Of a stretch of 64,000 nt of DNA, positions 37,104-48,639 are shown piece by piece. The translations under genes were made by a program, and so were the position numbers. Under the pieces are notes generated by a model. That model ran no database searches and had not been told where the DNA came from. It saw only the letters and a program-made list of their open reading frames with translations. Positions within the stretch are counted from its first letter, which is position 1. Every line of letters starts with the position of its first letter. Source of the stretch: Quillaja saponaria (taxonomy: Eukaryota; Streptophyta; Magnoliopsida; Fabales; Quillajaceae); the NCBI GenBank assembly GCA_029379385.1, contig CM055615.1, positions 3,348,001 to 3,412,000 on the forward strand. The letters run 5' to 3'.

Positions 37104-38779
37104 TGTCACACCCCTCATAGAGGCATGACTAGCCGGATGATTGGATAACCAAACCTTTGTAACCCTGAATTCAAATCAAAGTAACAACCATGACTCTTAA
37201 CACAACTAAAGAATAAAATTAACTTTTATAGAATAGAAGTCCACTATAAAAGTTTGTTCTTCTAAAACAAATAGCAACTTACTGAAAATTTATATAACAT
37301 GCCTCAAAAAATAACATCTGTATTCCTAATTTCACACAACAACACGAGGACAAATATCTAGACTATTACATCATACAAAATTAAACATTACACCATTCTA
37401 GTGTGACTGCAACTTTCATCCTTAGCTTCAAGTCTGAGATCCTGGAAAATATTTTGTTGTACACTGTCGGCAGGTCACAAACCCGGCAACGCCATTCATT
37501 GGACTCCTGAAAAAATATTATCCATGAGAGGGATGAGACCTACCGACTCTGTGAATGGAAAATCGTACCTAAAGAGTACTAGTATCACCCAACATAAACG
37601 TATAACATATATAATAACCTCATGTAACATTGTTCATACCTTAATTCACATTACACGTATACGTTATAACCATCATAAATTCACAATTTACATGAAACAC
37701 AAGACCACAAATTAATAAGAGCAATAATATCAAACCAAGCAACAAAAGGGCAAACGAGTGACCCAGCCCCTCACAACATTATCACCCCCTACCAGCGATT
37801 TAAGCACCTGCATAACAAATTGATCTCCGTATACAATCCATCCCACCGAGATTGAGCACTCAATTTAAAAAAATAAAAAATATTTCCCATAATTAGAATT
37901 TCTCATAATTTTAAATTAGGGTATCATAGGTGCACCTTAATTTTTAATTTCGGAGATAAAAATCACTTTTCATAAAATTCTCACTTTGTTGGCTCTTATC
38001 AACCATAACCAATGTCAAACAAAGCAACCAATATCAAACAAACATAATTTAAATAAATTACTAAAACACTCTACTTGTTTATTTTCCATATATCACGTAT
38101 ATTCAAATAAACATATAATTACACATACTAATCTAGTCCCTAAAAGCAGCAATTAACCACTCATAATCAGCAAGGTTTGTGAGACTAAGTTTCATGAGTT
38201 GGTGGAGACAAACTGAGCTACCAAGGAAGGAGATATGGTCGGCAACTCCCAAGCAGCTTTCAAGGCCAAGCAGGAAGAGAGGAGGCGGTGGAGACTAGCT
38301 AGAATAGTCTAGAAATTTTGAAGACCTCTCGGCCAAGGAAGGAGAAAAGAAAGAAATAAGAGAATAAAAGAGAAGTCAAAGTCTTTTTTTTTAATTTATG
38401 GTGGATATCAATTATATATATGTGTGTGTGTGTGTGTGTGGGATGTGAATTTAAACCATATTGCTTGGGTATATACCTCTATATATTTTTACTTTCTAAA
38501 AAAAAAAATTACATGGTGCATCATTAATCTTGTTGTAACTATAAATATAAATATTGTACACTTATTGTACACCTTAAAAAATTTACCCACATATATATAT
38601 ATACATTTTTTAAGCTCCTATTTAGTCAATTATATAATAAAAATTTATTCTTGCATTATTTCCATATTTATACAAGTTTTCAATTACGTACATTTGTCTT
38701 GGTATGAATTTAGTTACCTAGTCGCGAAAATTTCCGTACAAGCTTCCTAGAATGCAAGTTAAAGTGTCGGGTTATAACA
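37104..38779 (-). repeat. 5' LTR of the minus-strand element, 1676 bp
   Basis: On the minus strand it starts TGTTATAACCCGACACTTTA and ends ...GGGGTGTGACA, with TG...CA termini. It contains a (GT)n tract near 38422-38440 that is missing from the partner LTR. Plus-strand open frames in it (37524-37715, 38424-38750) are not coding. Confidence 0.8.
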
Positions 38780-39528
38780 GAATAAAATAAGAAAATTATA
38801 TATTTAATTCGATAGTTCATAGGAATAATTACACAATAAGTAATCGTAGAAATAAAATACAATTGATCCTACATTTTAATTGTGTCACATATGTAATTAT
38901 ATAATTTTATTTATCCACTTTATAATAGAAACGTGACCTTCACAAAAACATAAGGATGTATTATATTTTAGTAAAGACATATTATACAACTATGTAAGTG
39001 CCATGTTCCTTTTCTTTTTCCTTTTTCTTTTTTCATTTTTTTTCTTTTTTCCTTTTGATGGGATAATTCTTTTAGAATTTATTTTTGTGCAATAGATGTT
39101 AAATGAATTTTGTTAATTTCCTTTCAATCTTCAAATGAGAATATCAAGAATAAAGGACCTTTGTGAATTCTTATGCTTTGTATAATTCATTAATTCTTTT
39201 TTCTATTTTATACTTCACTTAATTTAAGTCCCAATGCTTAAATATTAAGATTATTTGGTTCCCTTAAATAAATATTTTTTTTGTTTTGGTCAGTTCCAAC
39301 CTCCCACTTTAATTTGATTTTGTCTTTAGAAAAAACTTCGTTAATTTGAAATGAAACTGACACGCATTAGAGAAACGAGAGCGTAGTAACAACATCCATC
39401 TATCGGTTAGTATTCGTTCTCTCTCTCTGGCGAACCATCTAACCGTCAGTTTGCTTTCGAGTGATGTTTGAGAAATTTAAAAGTCCAACCGTTGTTTCTT
39501 CCATTCCGTTGGTTAGGTCTCACTCTCT

Positions 39529-39536
39529 TATAAATA
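39529..39536 (+). promoter_or_regulatory. TATA box upstream of first exon (copy B)
   Basis: TATAAATA lies 74 bp before ATG 39603, in the same context as in copy A. Confidence 0.6.
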
Positions 39537-39602
39537 ACCATAAAACTCAAAAATCTACATGTGTTACCTATATTTTCGCAGAGAGAAGCATGAGAGGCTA
39601 CA

Positions 39603-39633
39603 ATGGCGTCGAAGGAGGAGAGAACAGCCATTT
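39603..39633 (+). CDS. First coding exon of an unidentified gene (copy B)
   Basis: It reads MASKEERTAI plus one base and ends at the donor ATTT|GTAACT, as in copy A (3365-3395). The two copies differ by a small in-frame change and differ at the last exon base. The 5' leader contains an inserted stretch 'tgtgttacctatattttcg' (39561-39579) that closely copies the start of the intron just downstream (39647-39665), a local templated duplication. As in copy A, no second exon is found before the module ends, so this may be a promoter-plus-exon fragment. Confidence 0.4.
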
Positions 39634-40175
39634 GTAACTCTTTCATGTGTTACCCATATTTTCGTTCGTTCTTTTTCTTTTCCTATGTTTTTGTACTCTC
39701 TTCGATTTCTATTTCTGGGTTCGTTCGTCAATTCGATCAGTTTGGTTCCATTACTGTCAAATTATTTCATGGCCTGCATAACCAGAACTTTTTTATTCTA
39801 CTCTCTGGATTTCAATGACTCAGTTCGCAGGATTTTTTATTGATTCTGATATTTTTTTTCTGTACTTATTGGTTGTAATAATTTGTATGATCAGTCCAAT
39901 TGCTTTTTATGCTGTTAATTAGGGTTTCACTTTTTGAATTCTGCAATTCTTTCTTCTGTACGTGAAGTCTGTATATTTATTTGGACCTTTGCTTTTGATT
40001 TCTTTAGGAAGATTTATGGATCTGCAAGGGATTACCTTTGATGCAGACGGTTCTTTTTTCTGATTAAATACTAGATTTTCTGATTTCTTCGGGTATAAAT
40101 AAATTTAATTATGCTCATCCTTCCTTTATTTTTATGCATTGAATTTTCATTTCTGGGTCCGGTTTTGTTGGATCT

Positions 40176-40530
40176 GTTTGGATCTTTAGTTTTGGATTAC
40201 TTGTTTCTTAAACCCGAGTGCCAAAGTGTAGGATAACTAAAGTACATGTGAGAATACTGTCACAACTAGTGTATATTCAGGGGCCATTCAGTTGATAGTT
40301 AAAAAGTTTGTGACCTCAATGTGGGATTAACATTGGTATTAGATGAATGTAGTCTGTTTGGATCTTTAGTTTTGGAATAATTGTTTCTTAAACCCGAGTG
40401 CCAAAGTGTAGGATAATCTTTATGGACATGTGAGAATACTGTCACAACTAGTGTATATTCAGGGGCCATTCAGTTGATAGTCAAAAAGTGGGATTAACAT
40501 TGCAATTAGATGAATGTAGCTTATAACCTT
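40176..40530 (+). repeat. Tandem duplication, 2 x about 180 bp
   Basis: 'gtttggatctttagttttgga' (20 bases plus one) starts both units, at 40176 and 40356. Both continue with 'cttaaacccgagtgccaaag' and 'caactagtgtatattcaggg'. Copy A has the segment once. Confidence 0.8.
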
Positions 40531-41297
40531 AATGTCTATACTACTAGGAAGATAGAAAGATAGATATTGGTATGTGTGTATTGTTTATTTATTATTAGTC
40601 CTTGATCTCCGCATCATTTTAGTGGAAGCTGTTGTCAGCTGCTTTGGGGGATATTGATTTTCAGTTGTTATGTAACCTGCCAGGGGCTTGTAAAGAAATA
40701 AATAGAAGTATATAAGCGTAGGTAGATGTAGATTTGGATGGAAAACTCCTTCCCATACCTTTTGTACTTGTCCAGCTGCTCAAAAACTAATAGAAAATAA
40801 GAAAATATCTATGTTCCTTTCTTAGAGCATGCATCCCTTTGTTCATAGTTGCCTAGATATGAAGCTTCAGCAGAGTGAAAATCAAGGTTATTGTAAATGT
40901 TTTAAGTTACCTTACTACGCAGACAGACATAAGTTACAAAAAGAAACATCATGATTGTGCGAATTTTATTGTATTAGTAGTCTAAGTTGGATTATTTGGT
41001 ATTTAAAATCAACTATAGATGTTACATGCTTACACAGATAGTAGAAAGCTTTGTAGTATAAAACCAAGATAATTATTGCATAATTGTCAATTACGCTTAG
41101 TGGTTTGGTTTATCGGTGTTTCATGAGATTCCATTGTAGGGATAAATTTTATAGATATATGAGATACATGTGGATGCTAATTTGGATGAAAAAATCCTTT
41201 GTTGGCCAGTTGCTCAAAAACTACAAGAAATTTGGAAAATATTTATGTTTCTTTCTTAAATTAGGCATACATTCTTTTATTTGTGGGTTTTTGGTAT

Positions 41298-42410
41298 TAG
41301 ATTTTAAAATATTAAAATAACAATAAATAGACACTGAGATATACATAGTTCAGCCATAAGGCCTTGTTTATGGGAGGAGAGACTATAATATTATTTTATA
41401 GATTACAAATACTCAACTTACACACTTAACTCACTCAATACAATGTTTGTGCTTCCTACTTATAAGGATCATTAGACAATCATAAACTATAAGATAATTA
41501 TTATATTAAGTAATTCTAATAATCTAGTAGTTACTATATGAAAGGATTATAATAATACATATTTTAAACTTAAATCTTTATTTTTATCCATATCCCTCAA
41601 CAAAATCTAATAATATTAAATAGCAATAGACAGACACCAAGATATATATGGTTCAACTATAAGATATAGTTTGTGGGAAGAGAGACTATAATATTATTCC
41701 ATAAATTACAAACACTCAACTGACACACTCAATACAATACTAGTGCTTCTTATTTATAAGGATCACTAGGTAATCATAAACTATGAGATAATTACTATAT
41801 TAAATAAGCATGATAATCCAGTAGTTACTATAGGATAGGATTATGATAATATATATTTTAAACTCATTTTTATTTTTATCCATATCTCTTAACACGCTTC
41901 TAACCTTCATATTGCACCATAAGTGTCTTATTGCGACGCGATGATATTTGAATATATTGAAAAAAATAATTATTATTATTCAAAAGTAGCCGCACGCGGT
42001 TTTCGCTGTACAATAAGGCGTTATGAGAGAGTCCTCCTTGGTAAAATGCCAAATGGCAAATAAAAGCAACTAGAAATTGTCTCAAATCATTAGAATTGAT
42101 TGCTTGTTGAAGCTTCAATGCTCTGATACCATATTAGATTTTAAAATATTAAATAGCAATAGAGAGACCCCGAGATATACGTGATTCAACCATAAGACCT
42201 AGTCCACGGGAAGAGAGATTATAAAATTATTCCATGGATTACAAACACTCAGCTCACACACTCAACTCACTCAATACAATACTTATACTTCTTATTTATA
42301 AAGATCACTAGATAATCATAAACTATGAGATAATTACTATATTAATAAATCATGATAACCTAGTAGTTACTATAATAATACATATTTTAGACTCAAATCT
42401 TTATCTATGG
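41298..42410 (-). mobile_element. TRIM-like element with three LTRs
   Basis: Three related repeats lie at 41298-41602, 41603-41894 and 42132 to about 42410. A minus-strand primer site (complement of TGGTATCAGAGC) at 42120-42131 abuts the third, so that one is the 5' LTR. The interior between it and the next LTR is only about 237 bp and has no coding domain, which fits a terminal-repeat retrotransposon in miniature. The two left LTRs touch each other directly, giving LTR-LTR-interior-LTR, as expected from unequal recombination or a tandem insertion. The element is missing at the corresponding place in copy A. Confidence 0.75.
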
Positions 42411-42529
42411 TGTTAGTGGACTAAGTTGGATTCATAGTTAGTAATAGGTTTGTAATCTAGCAACAAGATAATTACTGCATAATTGACAATTGCACATAGT
42501 GATTGATGTTTCATGAGATTCCTTGTAAC

Positions 42530-43380
42530 TAATGCATAATTTTTGTTGGAAAGGTTGAATTGCTGAAGTTGGTGATAGAACTGAGTTGTAGATCGAAAAG
42601 AAGGCTTTTGATACAAATAAAAGTGCTGAGAGCTTTTGGTAGAAAGAAAAAAGTTGATGCATAATTTGTTGGATAAGTTGATATTTGTTGTAGTAGGTGA
42701 TAAAACTGAGGTTTTATTATAGAAGAAGGTATTTGATACAAATTAAAGTATTGAAGACTTTTGATAGAAAGAAAAAGAAAATTTTGAGGAGAATATGGTA
42801 AGTATTTAGATGAAAATGAGATAATATCCAAATGTGGCTATTGAGTTTGAAAGAATTGCACTTGATGTTTATAGCTTTTGCATGTTGGAAAGGTTGTATT
42901 ACTTCAGTTCGTTATAGAACTGAGCTTAAGATTGAAAAGAAGACCTTTGATATTGATATAAATTAAAGTGCTGAAAGAAAAAGTTAAAGCATAATTTTTG
43001 GATATTCTGAAACATGCTGTAGGGGTTGATAAAACAAAGGTTTATATGATTGGAAAAAAAAGTGCATTGATACAAACAAAAGTGATGCTGACTTTTGTTA
43101 GAAAGGAATTTTAAGGAAAATACGGCAAGTCTTTAGGTTAAAGTAAGATATTATCCAAATGTGGCTAATGGAGTTTGAAACAATTGCACTTGATGTTTAT
43201 AGTTGTTGCATAATTTGTTAGCAATGGTTGAAATTTTACTACAGTTTTTTTATAGAATTAGATAAAAGTGTTGAGGACTTTAGGTCGAAAAAAAGAACAA
43301 TGCATAATATAATAAGTCTTTAGGTGAAAGTTAGATATTATGTAAATGTTCCTATTAAGGTGCACTTGATGTTTACTCAA
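42530..43380 (+). repeat. Diverged intronic repeats, copy B
   Basis: Same repeat family as 4.89-5.77 kb, with matching 'gttggtgatagaactgag', 'aaagtgctgag' and 'gcacttgatgtttat' segments in the same order. The minus-strand open frames across it are repeat by-products. Confidence 0.6.
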
Positions 43381-43387
43381 GCAAAAT

Positions 43388-43990
43388 GGTAAAACTTTGC
43401 ACTCGATGTTTTATGCATGTCCTGGTAATTGCTTTTTCATTTAGAATCAAGTAAATTCTGAGTTTTATAAATGCTTTACGTAAAAGGAACCATAATTAAT
43501 GAATTAGCTCTTTCAGTTTGCTTTACCAGGAAAAATGGTAAAACTTTGCACTCGATGTTTTATGCATATCCTGGTAATTGCTTTTTCATTCATAATCAAG
43601 TTACTTCTGAGTTTTATAAATGGTTTATGTAAATGGAACCATAATGAATTAGCTATTTTAGTTGCTTTACTCAGGAAAATGGTAAAACTTTGCACTTGAT
43701 GTTTTATGCATATCCTGGTAATTGCTTTTTCGTTAGAATCAAGTAACTTCTGAGTTTTATAATTAGTTTACGTAAAAGGAACCATAATGAATTAGCTCTT
43801 TTGGTTGCTTTACTCGAGAAAAATGGTAAAACTTTGCACTCTATGTTTTATGCATATCCTAGTAATTGCTTTTTCATTAGAATCAACTAACATTAGAGTT
43901 TATAAATGCTTTACGTAAAAGCAACCATAATGCATAATGAATTAGCTCTTTTGGTTGCTTTGCTCAGGAAAAAGGGTAAAACTTTGCACT
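43388..43990 (+). repeat. Tandem array, five units of 144-150 bp
   Basis: 'ggtaaaactttgcac' recurs at 43388, 43537, 43681, 43825 and 43975 (spacings 149, 144, 144 and 150). Each unit includes 'gttttatgcat', 'cctggtaattgctttttc' and 'accataatgaattagctc'. The last unit is cut by the junction with copy C. Copy A has at most one diverged unit. Confidence 0.85.
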
Positions 43991-45009
43991 ATCAAATCGT
44001 CATCTTAGCATCACAAATATCATCCAAATCTAAAACAGGTCCAAAAAATCTAATTAGTCTTCAAATATAATTGAAATTAAAGAAAATGATGTTTATCAAT
44101 GTATGGAATTTATCATCCATAAGAAATTCACAACACCAACTACGAAGTTAGACTTAAAAACAAAACCAACATCACGTGAATGAAACTGGCAAGATTTTCT
44201 TTCTCACCCCCAGAATTCGTCACAACCCATTGTTGTGAACAATGCTTAAAAAAAAAAAAAAAAGGTCTCTAAATTCTCTCATTTGAAAGCTAATAGGCTA
44301 TATATTATTGCTAACAAATAATAATAAAATGATGGCAAAGAAATTAGAAAGTAAGAAAAACACAAAATTTACGTGATTTACTCAATTAGGGCTAAGTTTA
44401 CGACTGAGGCGATACTTAAACTTTAAAAACATATTATATAATCTCTCACTCACTAATTCAGATACAATTTTGTTCTCATACAAGAGTATATACATAGCAA
44501 CTTGAGAAACCCTAATTCTAAATCCTAGCCCTGCTACCAAACTGCAACAATTATTAACCTAATTTGAGATTTGTTACGGCAGCTCTTCATGAGAACCCGG
44601 TAATACCTAATTGTAGTGGTCAGGAAGAATTAGGTTTCATAAAACAACAAACTATTATGACGGCTGAGATTAGAGTTTGATACGTATTGACCTTAAGTAA
44701 TAGTAGTAGTAGATTATTAGATTACATAGAGCTTTTAGAACTTAATTATTTTTATTTTTAAGTAAAATTAAAGCTGGTTTTTGTTGGGATACTTAACCTT
44801 GCATAATAGTAGTACGTAGCTTATTAGATTTTGAAGACTTTTTGAAAAGTCAATGATTTGGAAAAAAAAAAAAAAAAGTAAAAGTAGGGTTTGCATTTTA
44901 GGGACATCTAGAGATGGATTAGAATGAGGAAGCGTAATAAATGTAGGACTTAAAACTATTAGGCTTGATTAGTAATTGATAATTTTTTTATCAGAAGTCT
45001 GTACATTCA

Positions 45010-45290
45010 GCTCTCAACCCAAACTTTAGCAGATTGCACATATGAGAATGTCGTGCAACTTTGTTTGCTTCTCATTGAGCAAACTGCTAAATTGAAACCT
45101 CTTAAATGCCTAATGTCTTTAATGATGAAAGCAATGTGTGATAGAGCACATTCCCAGCTGAGTCATTTAGAAGGCTATATGGCAACACTCTCTACCAGTC
45201 TACTACACCCTTTGAAACCCATCTCAGCTGCAAAAACTAGTCCCTCCCTAGCAGTTTGCTTTGGATTAATGTGGTTCAGACAAACTTCTA
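45010..45290 (-). pseudogene. RNase-H-like (RVT_3-type) fragment
   Basis: On the minus strand the block reads AREGLVFAAEMGFKG followed by an 'LSHIAFIIKDI'-like and an 'SMRSKQ'-like stretch, in the order seen in plant RVT_3 proteins (reverse-transcriptase-like RNase H domains). Two stops interrupt it. A plus-strand frame of 84 codons (45053-45307) covers the same DNA, but its composition and paralogues do not support it. A shorter relative lies in copy A at 1.08-1.37 kb. Confidence 0.45.
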
Positions 45291-45755
45291 GACACAAAGC
45301 CTCTTAATGGTAGTAGCTTGACCTACTCAAGTCCAGGAGCTAGAGCAAACTCGCCCCTCAACTCCCTTGTACAAAAATTATCTGAATGTTTATTCACAGA
45401 AACTCTGATACAAGTTAAAAAATCATTTCACCTAAATGTTTAAGTTGTTAAGTGAAATTTAAGGAATGAGTTTTTAATTTCTTACATATATCTAGATGTA
45501 AAATAGTCACCAAAATAAGTTATTGCTTTGTGGAGTCTACTTTTGTTTATTCGTATAATACAATTAAATAGTAATATATTTTAAAGCAGGTGCAAGTCAG
45601 CAAGATTCAACTAATCCAAAAAATCTAATTATGAAACTACTTCCGAAGAAGGAAAAGAAAGAAGAACTAACTGATCCCGCAATAGTGCCCTTGCTCTCTT
45701 CAAAATGCAGTTAACCATTCAGTTAACCATTCACCATACCATACAACACCACCAT

Positions 45756-46349
45756 CTACAAATGAAGAGACAGATCAAGTTTTGGAACTTTATCTTTACT
45801 ACTATTAGTCTTATTACCAACATTGTGATTGTACTCATCATTGACATATGATGGTGAGAATGAGATGATTCCCCGTCGTTGAAGTTATATAAGCATTTCC
45901 CACCATCATCTTCATATAATCGTTTGCTCGAACAAATTTGATCATAGAACACGGAGTTCACAAATTTAGGACCACCATTTGATCCAAATTGTTTTGTAAT
46001 TTGATGGGTAGGAACACAACGAAGATTGGCAGCATGAGCAGTAAAGTACATTGAATTAGGACTAAATATGCTCAAATGGGGATTGTGGGTTGGAGCAAAA
46101 ATCATTGGTGAGTGCAGAGTTGATGCGAAGGAAATAGGTGCACACTCAGAATCCCTTTGCGAAGGAAATAGGTGCATACTCAGAATCCCTTTTAGCATTT
46201 CTTGCAGCTGTTCTCTCTTTCTTGTGAGTATTTTGATGTCCTCCTAAGGCTTGAGAACTGTAAAACTTTCTTGAACAAAATAAACAAGGGAAAACTCTTG
46301 ACGTTGTATCTTCTTCATGGCTCCCTCCAATATTGGCCTCATCTTCCAT
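45756..46349 (-). pseudogene. C2H2 zinc-finger (QALGGH, EAR motif) gene, frame-broken
   Basis: The minus-strand frame starts at ATG 46349 (MEDEANIGG...) and encodes one plant C2H2 finger: [10 protein letters not shown] then [12 protein letters not shown], followed by a basic KKER..AR..KR stretch. These are nuclear transcription factors. In the last codons another frame reads KLDLSLHL and stops at 45756-45758, an EAR-type repression motif expected at this family's C-terminus. Two breaks separate the ends: a 34-bp tandem duplication (46125-46158 and 46159-46192), which shifts the frame and stops it after about 67 codons, and a second shift between about 45.84 and 45.90 kb. Copy A has the 34-bp segment once, so the duplication is secondary. 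Sequencing error cannot be excluded for the second shift. Confidence 0.75.
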
Positions 46350-48200
46350 GTTTATGTTCTTCTAAAACCAAGAAAAAAGAATTGAAAATGGTATAAGGGT
46401 TAGGGGAAGTGGGAACCTTCAAAAATAGTAGAGGAACTGCTTGAGCAGTGTAGCAGAGTTGAAAACAGAGAAAAACAAAAAGTATTGGAACAAGTATGCT
46501 GACTTCTGGCCTTTTGGCTTTTGATCTGATCAAGAATGGCAAATAAAGTTCAGAAGCAAGTTTTCAAAGAGTAAGAAAATGTGAAGGGTATCTGAGAACA
46601 CCGTAATTAGATGCTGTGTATGTATGGGCTTGGGAACAGAAGAGATAAGAGAGAGAGGTAGCACAGAATTCCATTTCCCAATCAAAACATTTGTTCCCAC
46701 ATATCACTTTCTTCATATCAGCACGCAGAAGCGTCTTTGAAGATTGTTCCCTACTTATCTTCCTCTGACAAATTAGCAGTTTTAATGGCACCTAGTTTTC
46801 CTTTAGCATGCATTTGACTGTTTCTTGATTCCACTTCTTACATTTTGTTTTGGAGTTGGAGTTAAGGGGAAAGAAAAGAGAAGAAAATGTTGTAAGTTGT
46901 TAGAAAATGGCAAAAACGAGAGGACAAGGGATTAAGTGAGGTAATATACCTCTATTTTCTTTTCTTTCATTTAAAAAAACACTCCAAAATAAAAATAAAA
47001 ATAAAAATTGCATAAGTGTATCTTTCATTTCATATCATTTCCCTTCATCCAAATAAAGTCTAAGAAAAGACATTGAGTTTTCATTGTATCATTCCTAATT
47101 AACAAACAAAAAATAGAGATAGGTTGTCTCACTAATTCCTTGATAATTTATAGATGTAATTAGAGAGAGCTTAAAGATAAATTATTTCGTCGCTAATCTT
47201 ACTTTTGCTTTTTTCTAGCAGTGTAACAAATTTATGTAATGAGGGTGAAACCATGGAAATCAGGGTGTCAGAGTAGCTGAGTTAGTTGATCAGGTTCGTT
47301 ATCTCCAATGACCAACATGGAAGTATTGGGGTGACTTAAAGGTTAGTCAGTTCCCCCACTTGGTCTGGGACTCTCTTTCTTCTCTCTCTGAGAAGTGAGC
47401 ATGCAACTATTGACTTCTGTTGCAGACTGCTATATTTTCTGATTTTCTATAAATAGGTTATGGGGTAAACAGCTCCTGCCCACTGATCTTTCTGATGCAA
47501 TTCTCCACCGCCAATCTCTTGCAATTTGCCACATTCACCCATTCCTCGCATGCACTTAGCCTTTGTCGTATCCCAATAAGACAATGCTATGCTTGTCTTT
47601 ACCTACCTGTCTCCAAGTTCACAACGTGCCCCATTCTTCAAAATTTACAGGGGAAAATAGTTATAGTTTTTGTTTCAGTGCGTGCTAGCTATAAAATATC
47701 ATTCTAATGACAAATTTACAAGGAGAGCTACCTTAGGGAGGAGGACTAGTGCCTTTTCCCAGCTCCAACAAAGATTCTATATTCTAGGCTTCTAGCCCTT
47801 AATGCAAAAATAGATCTCCAAGCCTGTAAGACATATTCAACCCCAAATGCATGTTGGGACCATTCATAAATGTCTAACATAATACCATCAACGCAAGTAA
47901 TATGAAGACACAAGAAATGTACCTTTAAAGGGCAGTGATAAAAAAAAAAAGAAGAAGAAGAAGAAGAAGAATTCTTCACACAACACAACCAACGTTGCAG
48001 AATTTCATGGAAACCAGGAGTTAGGAAGCAGAATAAGACTTCCATTCTGAATTTCTATCTGTGCGTTTCAAGGGATAAAAGGAAAAAAAGAAAAACCTAG
48101 TTTACACTAATTCAAATAATTACACAAGCTATACATGATAGATCTGCAGCTAAATTTATTGATACCCATGCTTGGGCCTGCAGCTGAATTAATTGCAAAA
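46350..48200. other. Intergenic region between zinc-finger gene and UGT80A
   Basis: No gene is recognised. On the minus strand this holds the upstream region of the zinc-finger gene. Unique-looking sequence near 47.2-47.7 kb includes 'ctataaatagg' at about 47447, which could be a TATA box reading right, with a 70-codon frame at 47495-47707 that I cannot identify. A (GAA)n tract lies at about 47951-47971. Confidence 0.45.
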
Positions 48201-48639
48201 TGCTCAAGTCCATGTAAGTTTGTACAAAGTACTTAGCTCCATGTATGAATGAAAAGAAAATGAGAAATCTAAAAAATGAAAGATGCAAAGGTTGGTAGAA
48301 GTAAATGCAATAATTTTATAGATTAATTCAGAAAATAGGAAGACATAAGAGAACATATCTACAAATCCATAAAAACAATGTATATACTTGGACTTAAGAG
48401 TACATGAAGAATAGATGAAGAAAGTCAGGCCCTTGCTCTGAATGAACGCCAAGGGCAACAGATGCCATAATTACTTAGGATTGAAGTTGAAATGAAATAT
48501 TATGAAGAGGAGTCACAAGCAGTAGTCTGTAACTCATCTGGAGAGGATAAGATGATCAGCAAATCTTATCATACTATGGTACTATAAGCAATATGGGAAG
48601 GATAAAGGAAAAAAGAAAAACTGAAAATTTTTCAGAAAA

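Larger units (their letters stand above)
32012..38779 (-). mobile_element. LTR retrotransposon, minus orientation, inserted in copy B
   Basis: Long terminal repeats lie at 32012 to about 33575 and at 37104-38779. They share their order and most of their sequence, including 'cataggatt...ttggataaccaaacc' at the left ends. A minus-strand primer site is at 37089-37100, three bases inside the right-hand (5') LTR. The flanking duplication is gaatc (32007-32011) and gaata (38780-38784). Copy A has the uninterrupted site near 2606-2620. The left-hand (3') LTR lacks the first 38 bp or so of the family start (TGTTATAACCC...) and no polypurine tract is visible, so an internal deletion removed that junction. 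The interior has no minus-strand coding domain. Confidence 0.85.
38780..43990 (+). repeat. Duplicated module, copy B, right part
   Basis: It continues the match to copy A from about 2616 to 5.8 kb: the AT-rich upstream region, the 'aacaacatccatctatcggttag' block (shortened here; 39.39 kb versus 3.15 kb), the TATA box, first exon and intron-like DNA. B-specific changes are an extra 180-bp tandem copy (40.18-40.53 kb), a TRIM-like insertion (41.30-42.41 kb) and a private array at 43.39-43.99 kb. Confidence 0.75.
43991..46349 (+). repeat. Duplicated module, copy C (left half only)
   Basis: It matches 29.9-31.3 kb of copy B and 0.57-1.74 kb of copy A, then continues into the most complete version of the minus-strand zinc-finger gene. 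It has no promoter/first-exon half, so the series B-C looks like an interrupted tandem duplication. Confidence 0.7.

Noticed and set aside
38424..38750. 108-codon plus-strand frame starting MCVCVWD
   Set aside because: It arises from a (GT)n microsatellite inside an LTR that reads on the other strand, and it is absent from the partner LTR.
43388..43990. CRISPR-like repeat and spacer structure
   Set aside because: The units are 144-150 bp and similar throughout, with no short repeat and variable spacer pattern, and the genome is a plant's.
45053..45307. 84-codon plus-strand frame in copy C
   Set aside because: The opposite strand reads RVT_3-type residues (AREGLVFAAEMGFKG), and the paralogue in copy A breaks the plus-strand frame.
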